Part shown: positions 11,657 to 20,272 of the stretch, in pieces
Layout: each line of letters starts with the position of its first letter
Position numbering within the stretch: the first letter of the stretch is position 1
From: Methylococcaceae bacterium
Lineage (GTDB): Bacteria > Pseudomonadota > Gammaproteobacteria > Methylococcales > Methylomonadaceae
Direction of reading: 5' to 3'
DNA length: 24,000 nucleotides
Assembly (NCBI GenBank): GCA_009925045.1
Contig: RFQK01000004.1
Span: 1-24,000, forward strand
Translations under genes and position numbers: made by a program
The notes under the pieces: model-generated
Seen by the model: only the letters and a program-made list of their open reading frames with translations
The model's database searches: none
What the model was told of the DNA's origin: nothing

Positions 11657-12148
11657 ATGAGCAAGAGCAAGCAATTACCTGATGCATACGATTATCTACT
11701 GACATTTCTGTATGAAGCCATGGACGATAGCTTGCACTCGATTGCCGATGCCTTGGAACTTGCCAAAAAGAAAACCCACGAATTAGGCCTGTTTACCCAA
11801 GAAGAAATCAATTCCATTGCCGATTATTTAATGCGCGATGTCGAGCAAGTTGCTCAGCATCCTAGTCTTTCTGAAGAAAATAACAGCTTAAGTGAATGGC
11901 TAAAGTTTGATATCAATCTGTTGGAAAACTTTGCCCTCGAGGCTTTTTTGAGCGTCGCCGATAAAACCCGGATTAAACTGGCTGAATTAGCCTTGGATGC
12001 CAAACAATATCACCCTTATCAAACTGGCCAGGTTGCCAGCCCGGGTACCTTTGTCTGTAAAGCCTGTGAAAAACAAATCGCCTTCAAATCGACCAGCCTG
12101 ATTCCTGAATGCCCACAATGTCAGGGCAAACATTTTGCACGCTGTTGA
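11657..12148 (+). CDS. YbeL-like zinc-ribbon protein (DUF1451)
   Basis: A 163-residue protein with a long helical N-terminal part (YDYLLTFLYEAMDDSLHSIADALELAKKK) and a C-terminal zinc ribbon, with Cys134/Cys137 (FVCKACEK) and Cys152/Cys155 (ECPQCQ). This matches the DUF1451 family, represented by E. coli YbeL, whose function is not known. Position supports orthology: in E. coli ybeL lies beside leuS, as here, where it is divergent across about 80 bases. GGAG lies 5 bases before the ATG. A ParA-type ATPase follows 56 bases downstream on the same strand. The final residues HFARC add a fifth cysteine. Confidence 0.8.
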   Translation: MSKSKQLPDAYDYLLTFLYEAMDDSLHSIADALELAKKKTHELGLFTQEEINSIADYLMRDVEQVAQHPSLSEENNSLSEWLKFDINLLENFALEAFLSVADKTRIKLAELALDAKQYHPYQTGQVASPGTFVCKACEKQIAFKSTSLIPECPQCQGKHFARC

Positions 12149-12204
12149 TATTAAAGGCATTATCCTTAATAATTCTGACGTTAATTTAAATCTTGGAGAG
12201 ATGC

Positions 12205-12981
12205 ATGCGCAGGGTGATATTTAATCAAAAAGGTGGGGTTGGTAAATCAACTATTACCTGTAATCTGGCGGCGATCAGTGCTGTGGAAGGTAAAAAAACC
12301 TTAGTCATCGATCTGGACGTTCAAGGCAACTCGACTCAGTACTTATTGGGCCATAAGATCGCTGATGCCGATAAAACCATTGCGCACTTTTTCAAAGACA
12401 ATCTGGGAATCGCCCTGTTCGGCAACAACAAAGATGCCGGTTTGGCGGGTATTATTCAAGAAACCCCCTATCCCAATTTGTATGTAATCGCCTCACATCC
12501 TGAACTGGAAGCCCTGCAAAGCCGTCTGGAATCCCGTTATAAAATTTTTAAATTACGTGAAGCACTAGAAAAACTGGAAGGGTTTGATCGTATTTATATC
12601 GACACCCCGCCTGTTCTAAACTTTTACAGCCAATCGGCATTAATTGCTGCTGAACGTTGCTTGATTCCATTTGATTGTGACACCTTTGCCCGCGATGCTT
12701 TGTACACTTTGCTCCGGACAGTTTCTGAAGTGAAAGCCGATCATAATGAGCAATTATTAGTGGAAGGTATCGTGGTTAACCAGTACCAAAAACAAGCTAA
12801 CCTGCCCAAACAATTAGTCGATGACTTGATTGCTGAAGGCTTGCCCGTTCTGGAAACCAAAATCTCGACCTCGGTTAAAGTACGTGAATCACACTCTGAC
12901 TCACAACCTTTGATCTACTACGCGCCCAACCATAAGTTGACCGAGGAATACATCGCCTTACATAACGAGATTAATCCCTAA
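12205..12981 (+). CDS. Orphan ParA/MinD-type ATPase
   Basis: A 258-residue ParA-superfamily ATPase. The deviant Walker A is KGGVGKST, with signature Lys9 and P-loop Lys14. The A' motif is VIDLDVQGNST (Asp36, Asp38) and Walker B is IYIDTPP (Asp133). Such ATPases form ATP-dependent dimers that bind DNA or membrane and position a cargo such as plasmids, chromosome origins or chemoreceptor arrays. No ParB gene or cargo gene is next to it, so its partner is unknown. ATG 12205 has GGAGAG 4 bases upstream. The in-frame TTG 12193 overlaps that ribosome binding site and is unlikely. It is followed by a strong terminator. The chromosome-partition soj/parA is an alternative but usually sits beside parB. 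Confidence 0.85.
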   Translation: MRRVIFNQKGGVGKSTITCNLAAISAVEGKKTLVIDLDVQGNSTQYLLGHKIADADKTIAHFFKDNLGIALFGNNKDAGLAGIIQETPYPNLYVIASHPELEALQSRLESRYKIFKLREALEKLEGFDRIYIDTPPVLNFYSQSALIAAERCLIPFDCDTFARDALYTLLRTVSEVKADHNEQLLVEGIVVNQYQKQANLPKQLVDDLIAEGLPVLETKISTSVKVRESHSDSQPLIYYAPNHKLTEEYIALHNEINP

Positions 12982-12996
12982 CCTGGCTTTCCTTAC

Positions 12997-13019
12997 AGGC
13001 CGGGTCACCGGCCTTTTTT
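12997..13019 (+). terminator. Intrinsic terminator after the ParA-type gene
   Basis: AGGCCGG (12997-13003) and CCGGCCT (13008-13014) form a perfect 7-bp GC-rich stem with loop GTCA, followed by a T run to 13019. It lies 15 bases after the stop codon and 18 bases before tgt, so tgt must be transcribed from its own promoter or by read-through. Confidence 0.92.
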
Positions 13020-13036
13020 ATGCCCGCACTTAATCC

Positions 13037-13854
<818 letters not shown>

Positions 13855-13855
13855 T

Positions 13856-15355
13856 TCAGTTTTTCTGAACATAGTTTGAGCGCATGTAGGCCATGACCAC
13901 CAGAAAACCGAAGAAGGCCATCATCCACAAGGCCCCGGCATCGCCCCATTGCGCATAAGGGGTCAAACCCTGCATAGGCAATATGCTATCAGTGAGAGCA
14001 AACAAGGTAAAAAGCGGTGCCTGACTTTGTATGCTGCCATCGGGTGCTATAAAAGCCGTGACTCCGGTATTCGTCGACCGCACCATATACCGACCGGTTT
14101 CCAAGGCACGCATTTGCGAGATTTGTAAATGTTGATACGGCTGAGCACTGTCACCAAACCAAGCATCATTAGTCAGATTTAACAAATAAGCCGCATCTTT
14201 GACCTGTCGAATGACTTCATTTCCGAAGGCATCTTCATAACAAATAGTCGTAATCAATGGATAGCCACCTGCTTTCAGCAGCGTTTGCTGTGCCGCACCT
14301 GGCGTGAAACTACCTAGGGGGATTTCGATTAAATCTAATATCCAGCCCGATAAGGGTTGCAAAGGTAAATATTCCCCAAACGGCAGTAAATGATGTTTGT
14401 GATAAAGCGTATTGGGATCATGTAGATTTAAAGCACTGTTGTAATATTGCTTACCCTCACCGCTTGGCAAACTCACGACCAAATCGACACCGTGCTGTTG
14501 GGCTTCTTCGGCCAGAGGCTGCAAAAAACCCTGTACCTGATGCAAAAATGCCGGTATTGCGGTTTCCGGCCAAATCACAAGTTGAGAATCCCAGTATTGT
14601 TGCGTCATCGCCTGATAAAGTTGCAAAGTGTAGCGTTTCTGTTCAGGACGCCATTTCAGATCTTGACTGATATTGCCTTGGATTACGCTAATTTTGATGG
14701 GCTCTCCCGCAGGCTCCGTCCATTGACGCTGTTGCAAACTCCAGCCAGCCGTCCAGATCGCCAGCACGATGGCCACCCCCAGCCAAGGCTTTAATTGTCG
14801 TTGCAGCATCTCAACCACGCTAAACGCACTCAGGGCTAGCAAAAATCCTAGTCCATAGACACCAAACAGTGGCGCATAGCCAGATAAAGGGGTCGCGATT
14901 TGGCTATAAGCGATCAACAACCAAGGAAAGCCATTCAGGAGCCAATAACCGCGCAGGTATTCAATCGCCATCCACACGATAGCCGCTCCGACAATTCGCA
15001 AAGGCGCCGTCGGCCAGGCTGAGGTTTTGGCCAATAAAATCGCGGTTAAAGCCGGAAACACCGCAAAAAAGCTCACTGCCAGCACCGTAATCAGCAAGGC
15101 ACTTAAACTGTCTGCACCGCCCGCATCGTGGACACTTAAATAAATCCACCATATCCCCAGGCCAAACACCCCCAAACCAAAGCTATACCCAATAGAGCCT
15201 GCCCGCTGCGGAAAGCGGACACAGGCATAATAGAAAAACATCAGACTCAGAACGATTCCATAACTGAAATCATAGGGCGCAAAGGCCAGGGAAAACAGCG
15301 CACCTGCTAAGGGTGCGATTGTCAGCATATGCCAGTGATTTAAACCTAAGTTCAT
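13856..15355 (-). CDS. lnt: Apolipoprotein N-acyltransferase Lnt
   Basis: A 499-residue inner-membrane enzyme (E. coli 512) that adds the third acyl chain to the N-terminal cysteine of lipoproteins on the periplasmic side. Several hydrophobic helices fill residues 10-205. The nitrilase-like domain follows with the full catalytic triad: Glu264 (WPETAIP), Lys320 (YHKHHLLPFGEYLP) and Cys372 (TTICYEDAF). A final membrane helix lies near 470-490, followed by a basic tail. In E. coli lnt follows the corC/ybeX gene; here it follows a SPOR-domain gene after 155 bases. Its likely clients in this window are MlaA, LptE and the parvulin lipoprotein. Confidence 0.96.
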   Translation of the reverse strand: MNLGLNHWHMLTIAPLAGALFSLAFAPYDFSYGIVLSLMFFYYACVRFPQRAGSIGYSFGLGVFGLGIWWIYLSVHDAGGADSLSALLITVLAVSFFAVFPALTAILLAKTSAWPTAPLRIVGAAIVWMAIEYLRGYWLLNGFPWLLIAYSQIATPLSGYAPLFGVYGLGFLLALSAFSVVEMLQRQLKPWLGVAIVLAIWTAGWSLQQRQWTEPAGEPIKISVIQGNISQDLKWRPEQKRYTLQLYQAMTQQYWDSQLVIWPETAIPAFLHQVQGFLQPLAEEAQQHGVDLVVSLPSGEGKQYYNSALNLHDPNTLYHKHHLLPFGEYLPLQPLSGWILDLIEIPLGSFTPGAAQQTLLKAGGYPLITTICYEDAFGNEVIRQVKDAAYLLNLTNDAWFGDSAQPYQHLQISQMRALETGRYMVRSTNTGVTAFIAPDGSIQSQAPLFTLFALTDSILPMQGLTPYAQWGDAGALWMMAFFGFLVVMAYMRSNYVQKN

Positions 15356-15434
15356 GGACGGTGATTATTCAGAAATGGGTGAACTGAGACTAACGCGTTT
15401 GCAGTAACCACTCAGGCTATTACCGACACAGCCT

Positions 15435-15462
15435 AGCGATAAACCATGAATGGCTAATCGCT
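15435..15462. repeat. Imperfect inverted repeat between the SPOR gene and lnt
   Basis: AGCGAT (15435-15440) pairs with ATCGCT (15457-15462), and CCAT/ATGG pair inside across a 2-base loop, with a 3+3 internal mismatch. No T tract follows on either strand, so it is not a classic terminator. It could be an operator or a transcript stem-loop upstream of lnt. The rest of the 155-base gap (15356-15510) shows no gene I can support. A 41-codon frame with a TTG start on the - strand is not recognised. Confidence 0.4.
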
Positions 15463-15510
15463 TAATCACAGAACTGCTTGCAAATAACAACGCCCTCGGG
15501 GCTATCGACA

Positions 15511-16776
15511 TTAGTTATGTCCTATGCTGACACTGTCCAAATTGAGGACTTTTCTGGCTCGGGCAGCAAAGGCTTCCGCTTCTTGCTGATTTTTAAAACC
15601 ATCGGCGAATAACCGAAACCAAGGCTCACCTTTTTGGGTAGTGCGGCTGATTTTCACAGCAAATCCTTTAGCCCCATATTCCTCAGCTTTACGTGCCGCA
15701 TACCAATCATGCTTAGATCCCGCCAAAGTGACCGTCCAGTTTTGGGCAACCGTTTCAAACTTATCCGTCTTTTTAGTGTCTATAGCCTTATCAGTTTTTG
15801 CCGGCAAGACGGCCACCGGCTTGGACTTTTCCAGGCTAGCAAGCCTCGCTTGTAAAGCTTCTAAACTGTCATCGACTTGTTTATGTTGGCTAGCTAACTT
15901 GTTGAGTTGTTTACCCTGTTCATCGTTGGCCTTGGCTGCGGAGGTTTGCGATTTAGCTAGTTCGCTGACCTGCTCACTCAAAAGCTGACTTGATTGATTA
16001 AGTGTATCCACTTGCGCCCGCAAGTTTTGATTTGCTGCATCACTCGCAGGTAATTGACCCAACTTCTGTTCGTGTTGTTCTAGCTTTTGTTGCAATAGAC
16101 TTAAATCAGCCTGAGTCCCTATCGTTTGCCAGCCAAACACCAAAGCGAGTAATAAAGCAGCACCGGCTAAGCCTCCAACCACGTAAAGTTGGACAGGTGA
16201 ATCAGTCGCCTCACCACGCTGACTCCGTTGCTGTTTGTCAAAATCGGTCCGCAGTTTTTCCAGACTTTCTAGACATTCAAGCAGGTTTTCTTTTTCAGCT
16301 TTATGTCGTAGCTCACGGCCAAACAACTGCTGATGTTCACGGATTTGCTCAATCACATCACGTAACTGCTGGTATTGATCTTCCAAAACCGCAGGATCAA
16401 TCTGTACCACAGACTGAGCAGGCTCAACAGTCTCTGGGGCTAAAGCTTCAGCTTGTTGAGGGGCAGAAAACGGTTCGGCTGGGTTGGTTTTTGGGGAAGA
16501 TTCTTTAAAATCATCCACATGCCCAATTTGACTTAAGGCATCGAGTTCAGGCGTGCTCACCTCATCGATGTGATGCACAAGGTTGTCTTCATTGACACTA
16601 AAATCTATATCATCCACATCTGCCACAACACTGTCAGAATCCAGGTCTTCGACCAAGAGGCGATTTAGCGTGGCATCGTCTTCGGCACTGTCCACTACGT
16701 TTTGCAGGGACTTTTCCAAATCATCGAGATCTTCAACAAAACTATCCAATGTATGCTTATTTTTAGGATCCGTCAT
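15511..16776 (-). CDS. SPOR-domain single-pass membrane protein (DamX-like layout)
   Basis: A 421-residue protein in four parts. The first is a strongly acidic, Asp-rich cytoplasmic region (residues 1-130). A short helical region follows at 130-185, then one transmembrane helix near 196-216 (LYVVGGLAGAALLLALVFGW). A periplasmic coiled coil with repeated Gln/Leu/Ser spacing runs from 224 to 316. A C-terminal SPOR domain spans about 345-418 (WTVTLAGSKHDWYAARKAEEYG, ending RKVLNLDSVSIG). SPOR domains bind denuded septal peptidoglycan, so a role at the division site is likely; this layout resembles DamX but sequence identity outside the SPOR domain is not evident. It follows the methyltransferase gene by 20 bases on the same strand. 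Confidence 0.82.
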   Translation of the reverse strand: MTDPKNKHTLDSFVEDLDDLEKSLQNVVDSAEDDATLNRLLVEDLDSDSVVADVDDIDFSVNEDNLVHHIDEVSTPELDALSQIGHVDDFKESSPKTNPAEPFSAPQQAEALAPETVEPAQSVVQIDPAVLEDQYQQLRDVIEQIREHQQLFGRELRHKAEKENLLECLESLEKLRTDFDKQQRSQRGEATDSPVQLYVVGGLAGAALLLALVFGWQTIGTQADLSLLQQKLEQHEQKLGQLPASDAANQNLRAQVDTLNQSSQLLSEQVSELAKSQTSAAKANDEQGKQLNKLASQHKQVDDSLEALQARLASLEKSKPVAVLPAKTDKAIDTKKTDKFETVAQNWTVTLAGSKHDWYAARKAEEYGAKGFAVKISRTTQKGEPWFRLFADGFKNQQEAEAFAARARKVLNLDSVSIGHN

Positions 16777-16796
16777 GGTTATATTCGCTAACTCAT

Positions 16797-17537
16797 TTAT
16801 GAAAGGGGTTTAATCGCCGTCAGCAAGGCATTTACTGCCAGACGATGGCTAAATTCGATCTGCTGAAAGCCGGCCGCAGCCAATTGTTGGCGGGCTATGG
16901 CTTCACGCATGACATGGTTTGCGGATTCATCACTGAATAGGTGAATGATCCAATGCTCCAAAACATCCAAACGTTGAATATCGGTTAATACCTTGAAATA
17001 ACCAGCTACTTCTTGCTGAGTGGCACGGGTATGAGCATCAATATCATCCAGCGCATATCGGTCACCATTGACAAAGCATGCCCCTGGTTTTAAGACTCGA
17101 AAGATTTCCTGAATGACTTTTTGACGATAAGTACATTCAAAATTATGTAAGGTATAGGCAGAGCCAATCGCATCCACACTATCACTGGGCATAGCGATCA
17201 GCGCGGTTAAAGCATCCTCACCGGAAAAACTTAGACGTCCCTCATCGACCCAGGTTTTGAGGCTTTGTTGGGCCTGACGTTGCATGGTGGGTTCGTTGTC
17301 AATACTCAAAACTTTTAAGTCTGGCTGAGCACTCAAAATGGCCAAGGTAGTAATCCCGGTACCACCACCCAATTCGACGACTTGTAAAGACTGCTGATGG
17401 GTCGCCGCGAGTTCGCCAAGTTTAGCCCCGACTAATCGACTCATTTCCGTTGCAAAAGGACAAATCAGCTTGAGTAAGTCATATTCCTGGCCAATCACAC
17501 CAGAAAACATGGCATCGTAAGGGGTGTTTGCATTCAT
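16797..17537 (-). CDS. Class I SAM-dependent methyltransferase
   Basis: A 246-residue protein with a Rossmann-type methyltransferase core. Motif I is VVELGGGTG (residues 53-61), the acidic residue after strand 2 is in VLSIDNEP, and the post-motif segment is FRVLKPGACFVNGDRYALDD. The substrate is unknown; small molecules, quinones, lipids or proteins are all possible. The C-terminal part has a helical region (HWIIHLFSDESANHVMREAIARQQLAAAGF). The start overlaps the stop of the DUF1244 gene by 4 bases, so the two are very likely translated together. I see no feature that ties it to a named methyltransferase such as UbiE or UbiG. Confidence 0.82.
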   Translation of the reverse strand: MNANTPYDAMFSGVIGQEYDLLKLICPFATEMSRLVGAKLGELAATHQQSLQVVELGGGTGITTLAILSAQPDLKVLSIDNEPTMQRQAQQSLKTWVDEGRLSFSGEDALTALIAMPSDSVDAIGSAYTLHNFECTYRQKVIQEIFRVLKPGACFVNGDRYALDDIDAHTRATQQEVAGYFKVLTDIQRLDVLEHWIIHLFSDESANHVMREAIARQQLAAAGFQQIEFSHRLAVNALLTAIKPLS

Positions 17538-17836
17538 TTGTGGTTTTCCTTGGCGGCTTGCTTAGCCTGATAAGCCGCTAGTTGCTCTGGAGTCGCGTCG
17601 GTTTGATAACGGTTTTTCCACTCTGCATAAGGCATACCGTACACAAGCGTACGGGCCTGCTCATAATCAACAGCAATACCGGCGTTCTGCGCAGCCTCGG
17701 CATACCATTTAGCCAAACAATTACGACAAAAATCAGCCGTAATCATCAGATCAATGTTTTGCACATCAGTATGTAGCTGCAAATGTTGCAATAAACGTCT
17801 GAATGCAGCCGCTTCGAGCTCGATTTGATTATCCAT
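17534..17836 (-). CDS. DUF1244 family protein
   Basis: A 100-residue protein with the hallmark of DUF1244: ELEAAAFRRLLQHLQ, then TDVQNIDLMITADFCRNCLAKWY, with two cysteines spaced CxxC, and MPYAEWKNRYQTDAT near the end. The family is widespread in proteobacteria and, as far as I know, has no established function. The FCRNCL pair suggests a metal or redox site. I chose ATG 17836 because it matches the family N-terminus and has GGTGGA upstream. The longer frame to 17863 adds nine basic/aromatic residues unlike the family. The stop overlaps the methyltransferase start by 4 bases. A Lys/Ala/Gln-rich tail ends the protein. Confidence 0.8.
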   Translation of the reverse strand: MDNQIELEAAAFRRLLQHLQLHTDVQNIDLMITADFCRNCLAKWYAEAAQNAGIAVDYEQARTLVYGMPYAEWKNRYQTDATPEQLAAYQAKQAAKENHK

Positions 17837-17852
17837 GATATTTTTCCACCTC

Positions 17853-17868
17853 TTAGAGAACATTCTAA
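17853..17868. repeat. Small inverted repeat upstream of the DUF1244 gene
   Basis: TTAGA (17853-17857) and TCTAA (17864-17868) flank 6 bases, 16 bases before the DUF1244 start. A further GTTCTAA occurs near 17888. This could be part of an operator in the divergent 236-base region between the DUF1244 gene and yciB. The arms are short and chance is a fair alternative. Confidence 0.25.
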
Positions 17869-17971
17869 CAATTATTTTGATAATACTGTTCTAACTACTC
17901 GCTTTAATTAAAAAAAATTAAACTTAAGCAGATTTTACAGCCTGAATGCAACAACTAATCGGCACTAGCTG

Positions 17972-17979
17972 TATACAAT
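17972..17979 (+). promoter_or_regulatory. Possible -10 element for the yciB operon
   Basis: TATACAAT within the divergent intergenic region resembles a sigma-70 -10 box (TACAAT, 5 of 6 to consensus), about 94 bases before yciB. No convincing -35 was found at 16-18 bases, so this is a weak candidate. Confidence 0.25.
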
Positions 17980-18072
17980 CGCAGAGCAAGTCAATAAAAT
18001 GCGCGGCTTAATGCTGGAATAGTCTTTTCATCAGCAAAATATTTTTCACCCCTGCAGACACACCCTCTCAAG

Positions 18073-18618
18073 ATGAAACCCTTGTTAGAATTTTTTCCGA
18101 TCGTCCTGTTTTTTGCTGTTTATAAACTCTACGATATCTTCATTGCCACGGGTGTTGTGATAGTCGCCACATTAATACAGGTATTGATTCACTGGTGGAT
18201 ATATCGGCGCGTTGAGACCATGCAATGGGTCACATTAGCCTTGATTCTGGTCATGGGTGGCGCCACCATTTATTTGCAAGACGAACAATTCATTAAATGG
18301 AAACTCACTATCATTGAATGCCTGTTTGGCAGCGCCTTTCTGCTTAGCCAGTTTTTTGGTAAAAAAACCTTTATTGAACGCATGATGGGAGCCAATCTCG
18401 AGCTACCGGCAAATGTCTGGAAAGGTCTCAATCTGAGTTGGGCGCTTTTCTTTTTTGCAGTAGGCGGTTTAAACCTTTATGTGATGGATCATTACAGTAC
18501 CGACGATTGGGTCAGTTTCAAAACCTTCGGAGTTCCTGGCATGATGCTAGGCTTCGTCGCTATTCAGGTAGTATTCCTCTATCGTTTTCTGCCTGCAGAC
18601 CAAGAGAATAAAAAATAA
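18073..18618 (+). CDS. yciB: Inner-membrane protein YciB (septation protein A)
   Basis: A 181-residue integral membrane protein with about five hydrophobic helices. The N-terminal [30 protein letters not shown] and the mid segment [33 protein letters not shown] are typical of YciB/IspZ. The family affects cell-envelope synthesis and septation in enterics and Shigella; the molecular activity is unclear. The stop overlaps the yciI start by 1 base (TAATG). The order yciB-yciI-bolA-parvulin recurs in proteobacteria, which supports the name. The ATG has no strong ribosome binding site. Confidence 0.92.
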   Translation: MKPLLEFFPIVLFFAVYKLYDIFIATGVVIVATLIQVLIHWWIYRRVETMQWVTLALILVMGGATIYLQDEQFIKWKLTIIECLFGSAFLLSQFFGKKTFIERMMGANLELPANVWKGLNLSWALFFFAVGGLNLYVMDHYSTDDWVSFKTFGVPGMMLGFVAIQVVFLYRFLPADQENKK

Positions 18619-18920
18619 TGCTTTACGCCATTATTGCCGAAGACACTGCTGACAGTCTGAATAAACGCTTGCTTGCCAGACCCGCCCATCTGGCTCGCCT
18701 ACAACAACTGCAAGATCAAGGACGACTGGTATTGGCGGGACCCCATCCTGCAATCGATGCTGAAAACCCCGGTGAAGCAGGATTCAGTGGCAGCCTGATT
18801 GTGGCGGAATTTACCGATTTAGTCAGTGCTCAACAATGGGCTGCTGAAGACCCATATCAACAAGCGGGTGTTTATGCTCGCATTACCGTCAAACCTTTTA
18901 AACAAGTATTCCCGCAATGA
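18618..18920 (+). CDS. YciI-like protein
   Basis: A 100-residue YciI-family protein of the dimeric alpha-beta barrel superfamily. The start MLYAIIAED, the segment [25 protein letters not shown], the family His and Asp residues, and the end [23 protein letters not shown] are all typical. The biochemical role of the family is not firmly established. It overlaps yciB by 1 base and bolA by 4 bases (ATGA), so it lies in a translationally coupled operon. Confidence 0.9.
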   Translation: MLYAIIAEDTADSLNKRLLARPAHLARLQQLQDQGRLVLAGPHPAIDAENPGEAGFSGSLIVAEFTDLVSAQQWAAEDPYQQAGVYARITVKPFKQVFPQ

Positions 18921-19192
18921 CAGCCGAACTAATACGCCAAAGATTGGACGAAACCCTAAAGCCCGAACTTCTCGAAATTATTGACCATAGTGCCGCACAT
19001 GCCGGACATTATGGCAATCAGCAAGGTGGAGGCCATTACCACATTACTATCGTTGCAACCGTTTTCGAAGGCAAATCCCTGGTTCAGCGACACCAACTGG
19101 TTTACCAGGCTGTAAACGAACTGATGAAAGACCAAATTCATGCGCTTGGCATAAATGCTTTAACCCCCTCGGAAAACTCAATAGGAAATTGA
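18917..19192 (+). CDS. BolA-family protein
   Basis: A 91-residue BolA/IbaG-type protein. It shows the helix [26 protein letters not shown], the loop [33 protein letters not shown], and the conserved invariant His. BolA proteins partner monothiol glutaredoxins around a [2Fe-2S] cluster; grxD at 7.1-7.4 kb is a candidate partner. Whether this is BolA proper or another BolA branch cannot be settled from sequence alone, so no symbol is given. It overlaps yciI by 4 bases and is followed by the parvulin gene after 3 bases. Confidence 0.9.
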   Translation: MTAELIRQRLDETLKPELLEIIDHSAAHAGHYGNQQGGGHYHITIVATVFEGKSLVQRHQLVYQAVNELMKDQIHALGINALTPSENSIGN

Positions 19193-19195
19193 ACC

Positions 19196-20083
19196 ATGAA
19201 ATTTAAAATTGTCCCCTTAGTACTGGCCAGTGCGGTGTTATCGACTGGATGCGATTGGCTTGAAAACTTGATTGCGCCTACCGTTAAAAAAGAAGACGCA
19301 GTCGCCTCAGTCAATGGCACTTATATCAGCAAGAAAACGCTTGAGACACTGGAAAAAGAGATCAGTGAACGCAGTCACGGTCAAAACATTCCCCAAGAAC
19401 AATTACTGGAAGAGTTGATTCAGCGCGAATTATTGATTCAACAAGCCAAAGACAAAAAACTGGAAAACTCGCCTGAAGTTGTCGAGCGTTTAACCACGAT
19501 TAAAAACTCATTGCTTTCTCAAGCTGCTTTGCAGGACTATTTGAAAAATAATCCTATCAGTGACGAGGAGATCAAGTCTGAATACGATCTGCAAATGTCA
19601 AAAATGAACGAGGAATATAAAGCCCGTCATATTTTGGTTAAAACTGAAGATGAAGCTAAAAAACTGATCGTCGAACTTGAGAAAGGCGCGGATTTCGCAA
19701 CTCTGGCTAAAAAACATTCACAGGACCAAGCGCCAGGCGGCGATTTAGGCTGGTTTACTGCTGACAGAATGGTGCCAGAGTTTTCACAAGCGGTGATAGC
19801 CCTGGAAAATGGCAAATTCAGCAAAACACCTATCAAAACTCAGTTTGGTTATCACGTAATTCTGCGTGAAGACTCTAAAAAATTAACCCCTCCACCTTTG
19901 GAGAGTGTTAAAGAACAGTTCCGTCCTTATTTGCAACGTCAAAAAGCACAAAAATTTATTGAAGGATTGCGCAACAACGCCAAAGTTGAAATCTTGTTGA
20001 GCAAACCTACCGAAGCACCTAGCGCAGCTCCGGCACCTGAAGTAGCAACATCAGAAGCACCTGCCGCGAACGCAGAAAAATAA
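19196..20083 (+). CDS. Parvulin-type peptidyl-prolyl isomerase lipoprotein
   Basis: A 295-residue protein beginning with a lipoprotein signal; the lipobox LSTGC puts the lipidated cysteine at residue 19, followed by Asp20. A SurA-N-like helical region (residues 35-135) precedes a PpiC/parvulin domain near residues 141-228 (KARHILVKTEDEAKK, HSQDQAPGGDLGWF, TQFGYHVIL). A short helical segment and an Ala/Pro/Glu-rich tail follow. It probably acts as a periplasmic or membrane-anchored foldase or chaperone for envelope proteins, comparable in layout to PrsA. Asp after the lipid Cys would, by the enteric rule, favour retention in the inner membrane; that rule may not apply here. It ends the yciB operon ahead of a strong terminator. 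Confidence 0.9.
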   Translation: MKFKIVPLVLASAVLSTGCDWLENLIAPTVKKEDAVASVNGTYISKKTLETLEKEISERSHGQNIPQEQLLEELIQRELLIQQAKDKKLENSPEVVERLTTIKNSLLSQAALQDYLKNNPISDEEIKSEYDLQMSKMNEEYKARHILVKTEDEAKKLIVELEKGADFATLAKKHSQDQAPGGDLGWFTADRMVPEFSQAVIALENGKFSKTPIKTQFGYHVILREDSKKLTPPPLESVKEQFRPYLQRQKAQKFIEGLRNNAKVEILLSKPTEAPSAAPAPEVATSEAPAANAEK

Positions 20084-20100
20084 GCAATACTGACAAAACT

Positions 20101-20139
20101 AACAGGCAGTCAGGAGTTTTCCTTGCTGCCTGTTTTTTT
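20101..20139 (+). terminator. Intrinsic terminator after the yciB-parvulin operon
   Basis: AACAGGCAG (20101-20109) pairs with CTGCCTGTT (20126-20134), with an inner AGGA/TCCT extension, followed by a T run to 20139. It starts 18 bases after the parvulin stop codon. Confidence 0.93.
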
Positions 20140-20170
20140 AGCGGTACCTTAAGCTAGAACCGAATTAACG

Positions 20171-20195
20171 CTCTGAAAAACCCCTTAAATCAGAG
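20171..20195. repeat. Inverted repeat in the fds upstream region
   Basis: CTCTGA (20171-20176) and TCAGAG (20190-20195) are perfect complements around 13 bases. There is no T tract. It lies 137-161 bases before the fdsG start in the 248-base gap, and could be a second regulatory site or chance. Confidence 0.3.
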
Positions 20196-20247
20196 GTTAA
20201 GTCAGAAACCGATTTCCTATGTTTTCTGAGGAAATTCGCGGGGTGTA

Positions 20248-20272
20248 GCGATTATGGCAAATTGCCAATCGC
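20248..20272. promoter_or_regulatory. Inverted-repeat operator candidate upstream of fdsG
   Basis: GCGATT (20248-20253) pairs with AATCGC (20267-20272), and GGCAA pairs with TTGCC inside, with a 2-base bulge and a single central A. Eleven base pairs in 25 bases is unlikely by chance in so short a region. It overlaps the candidate -35 box (TTGCCA), a position typical of a repressor or a close-binding activator. The regulator is not identified. Confidence 0.5.

Noticed and set aside
12193..12204. TTG 12193 as the ParA-type start
   Set aside because: It overlaps the GGAGAG ribosome binding site used by ATG 12205.
16002..16508. 168-residue + strand frame opposite the SPOR-domain gene
   Set aside because: It mirrors the coding strand of the SPOR protein and has low-complexity Gln/His/Ser content with no recognisable domain.
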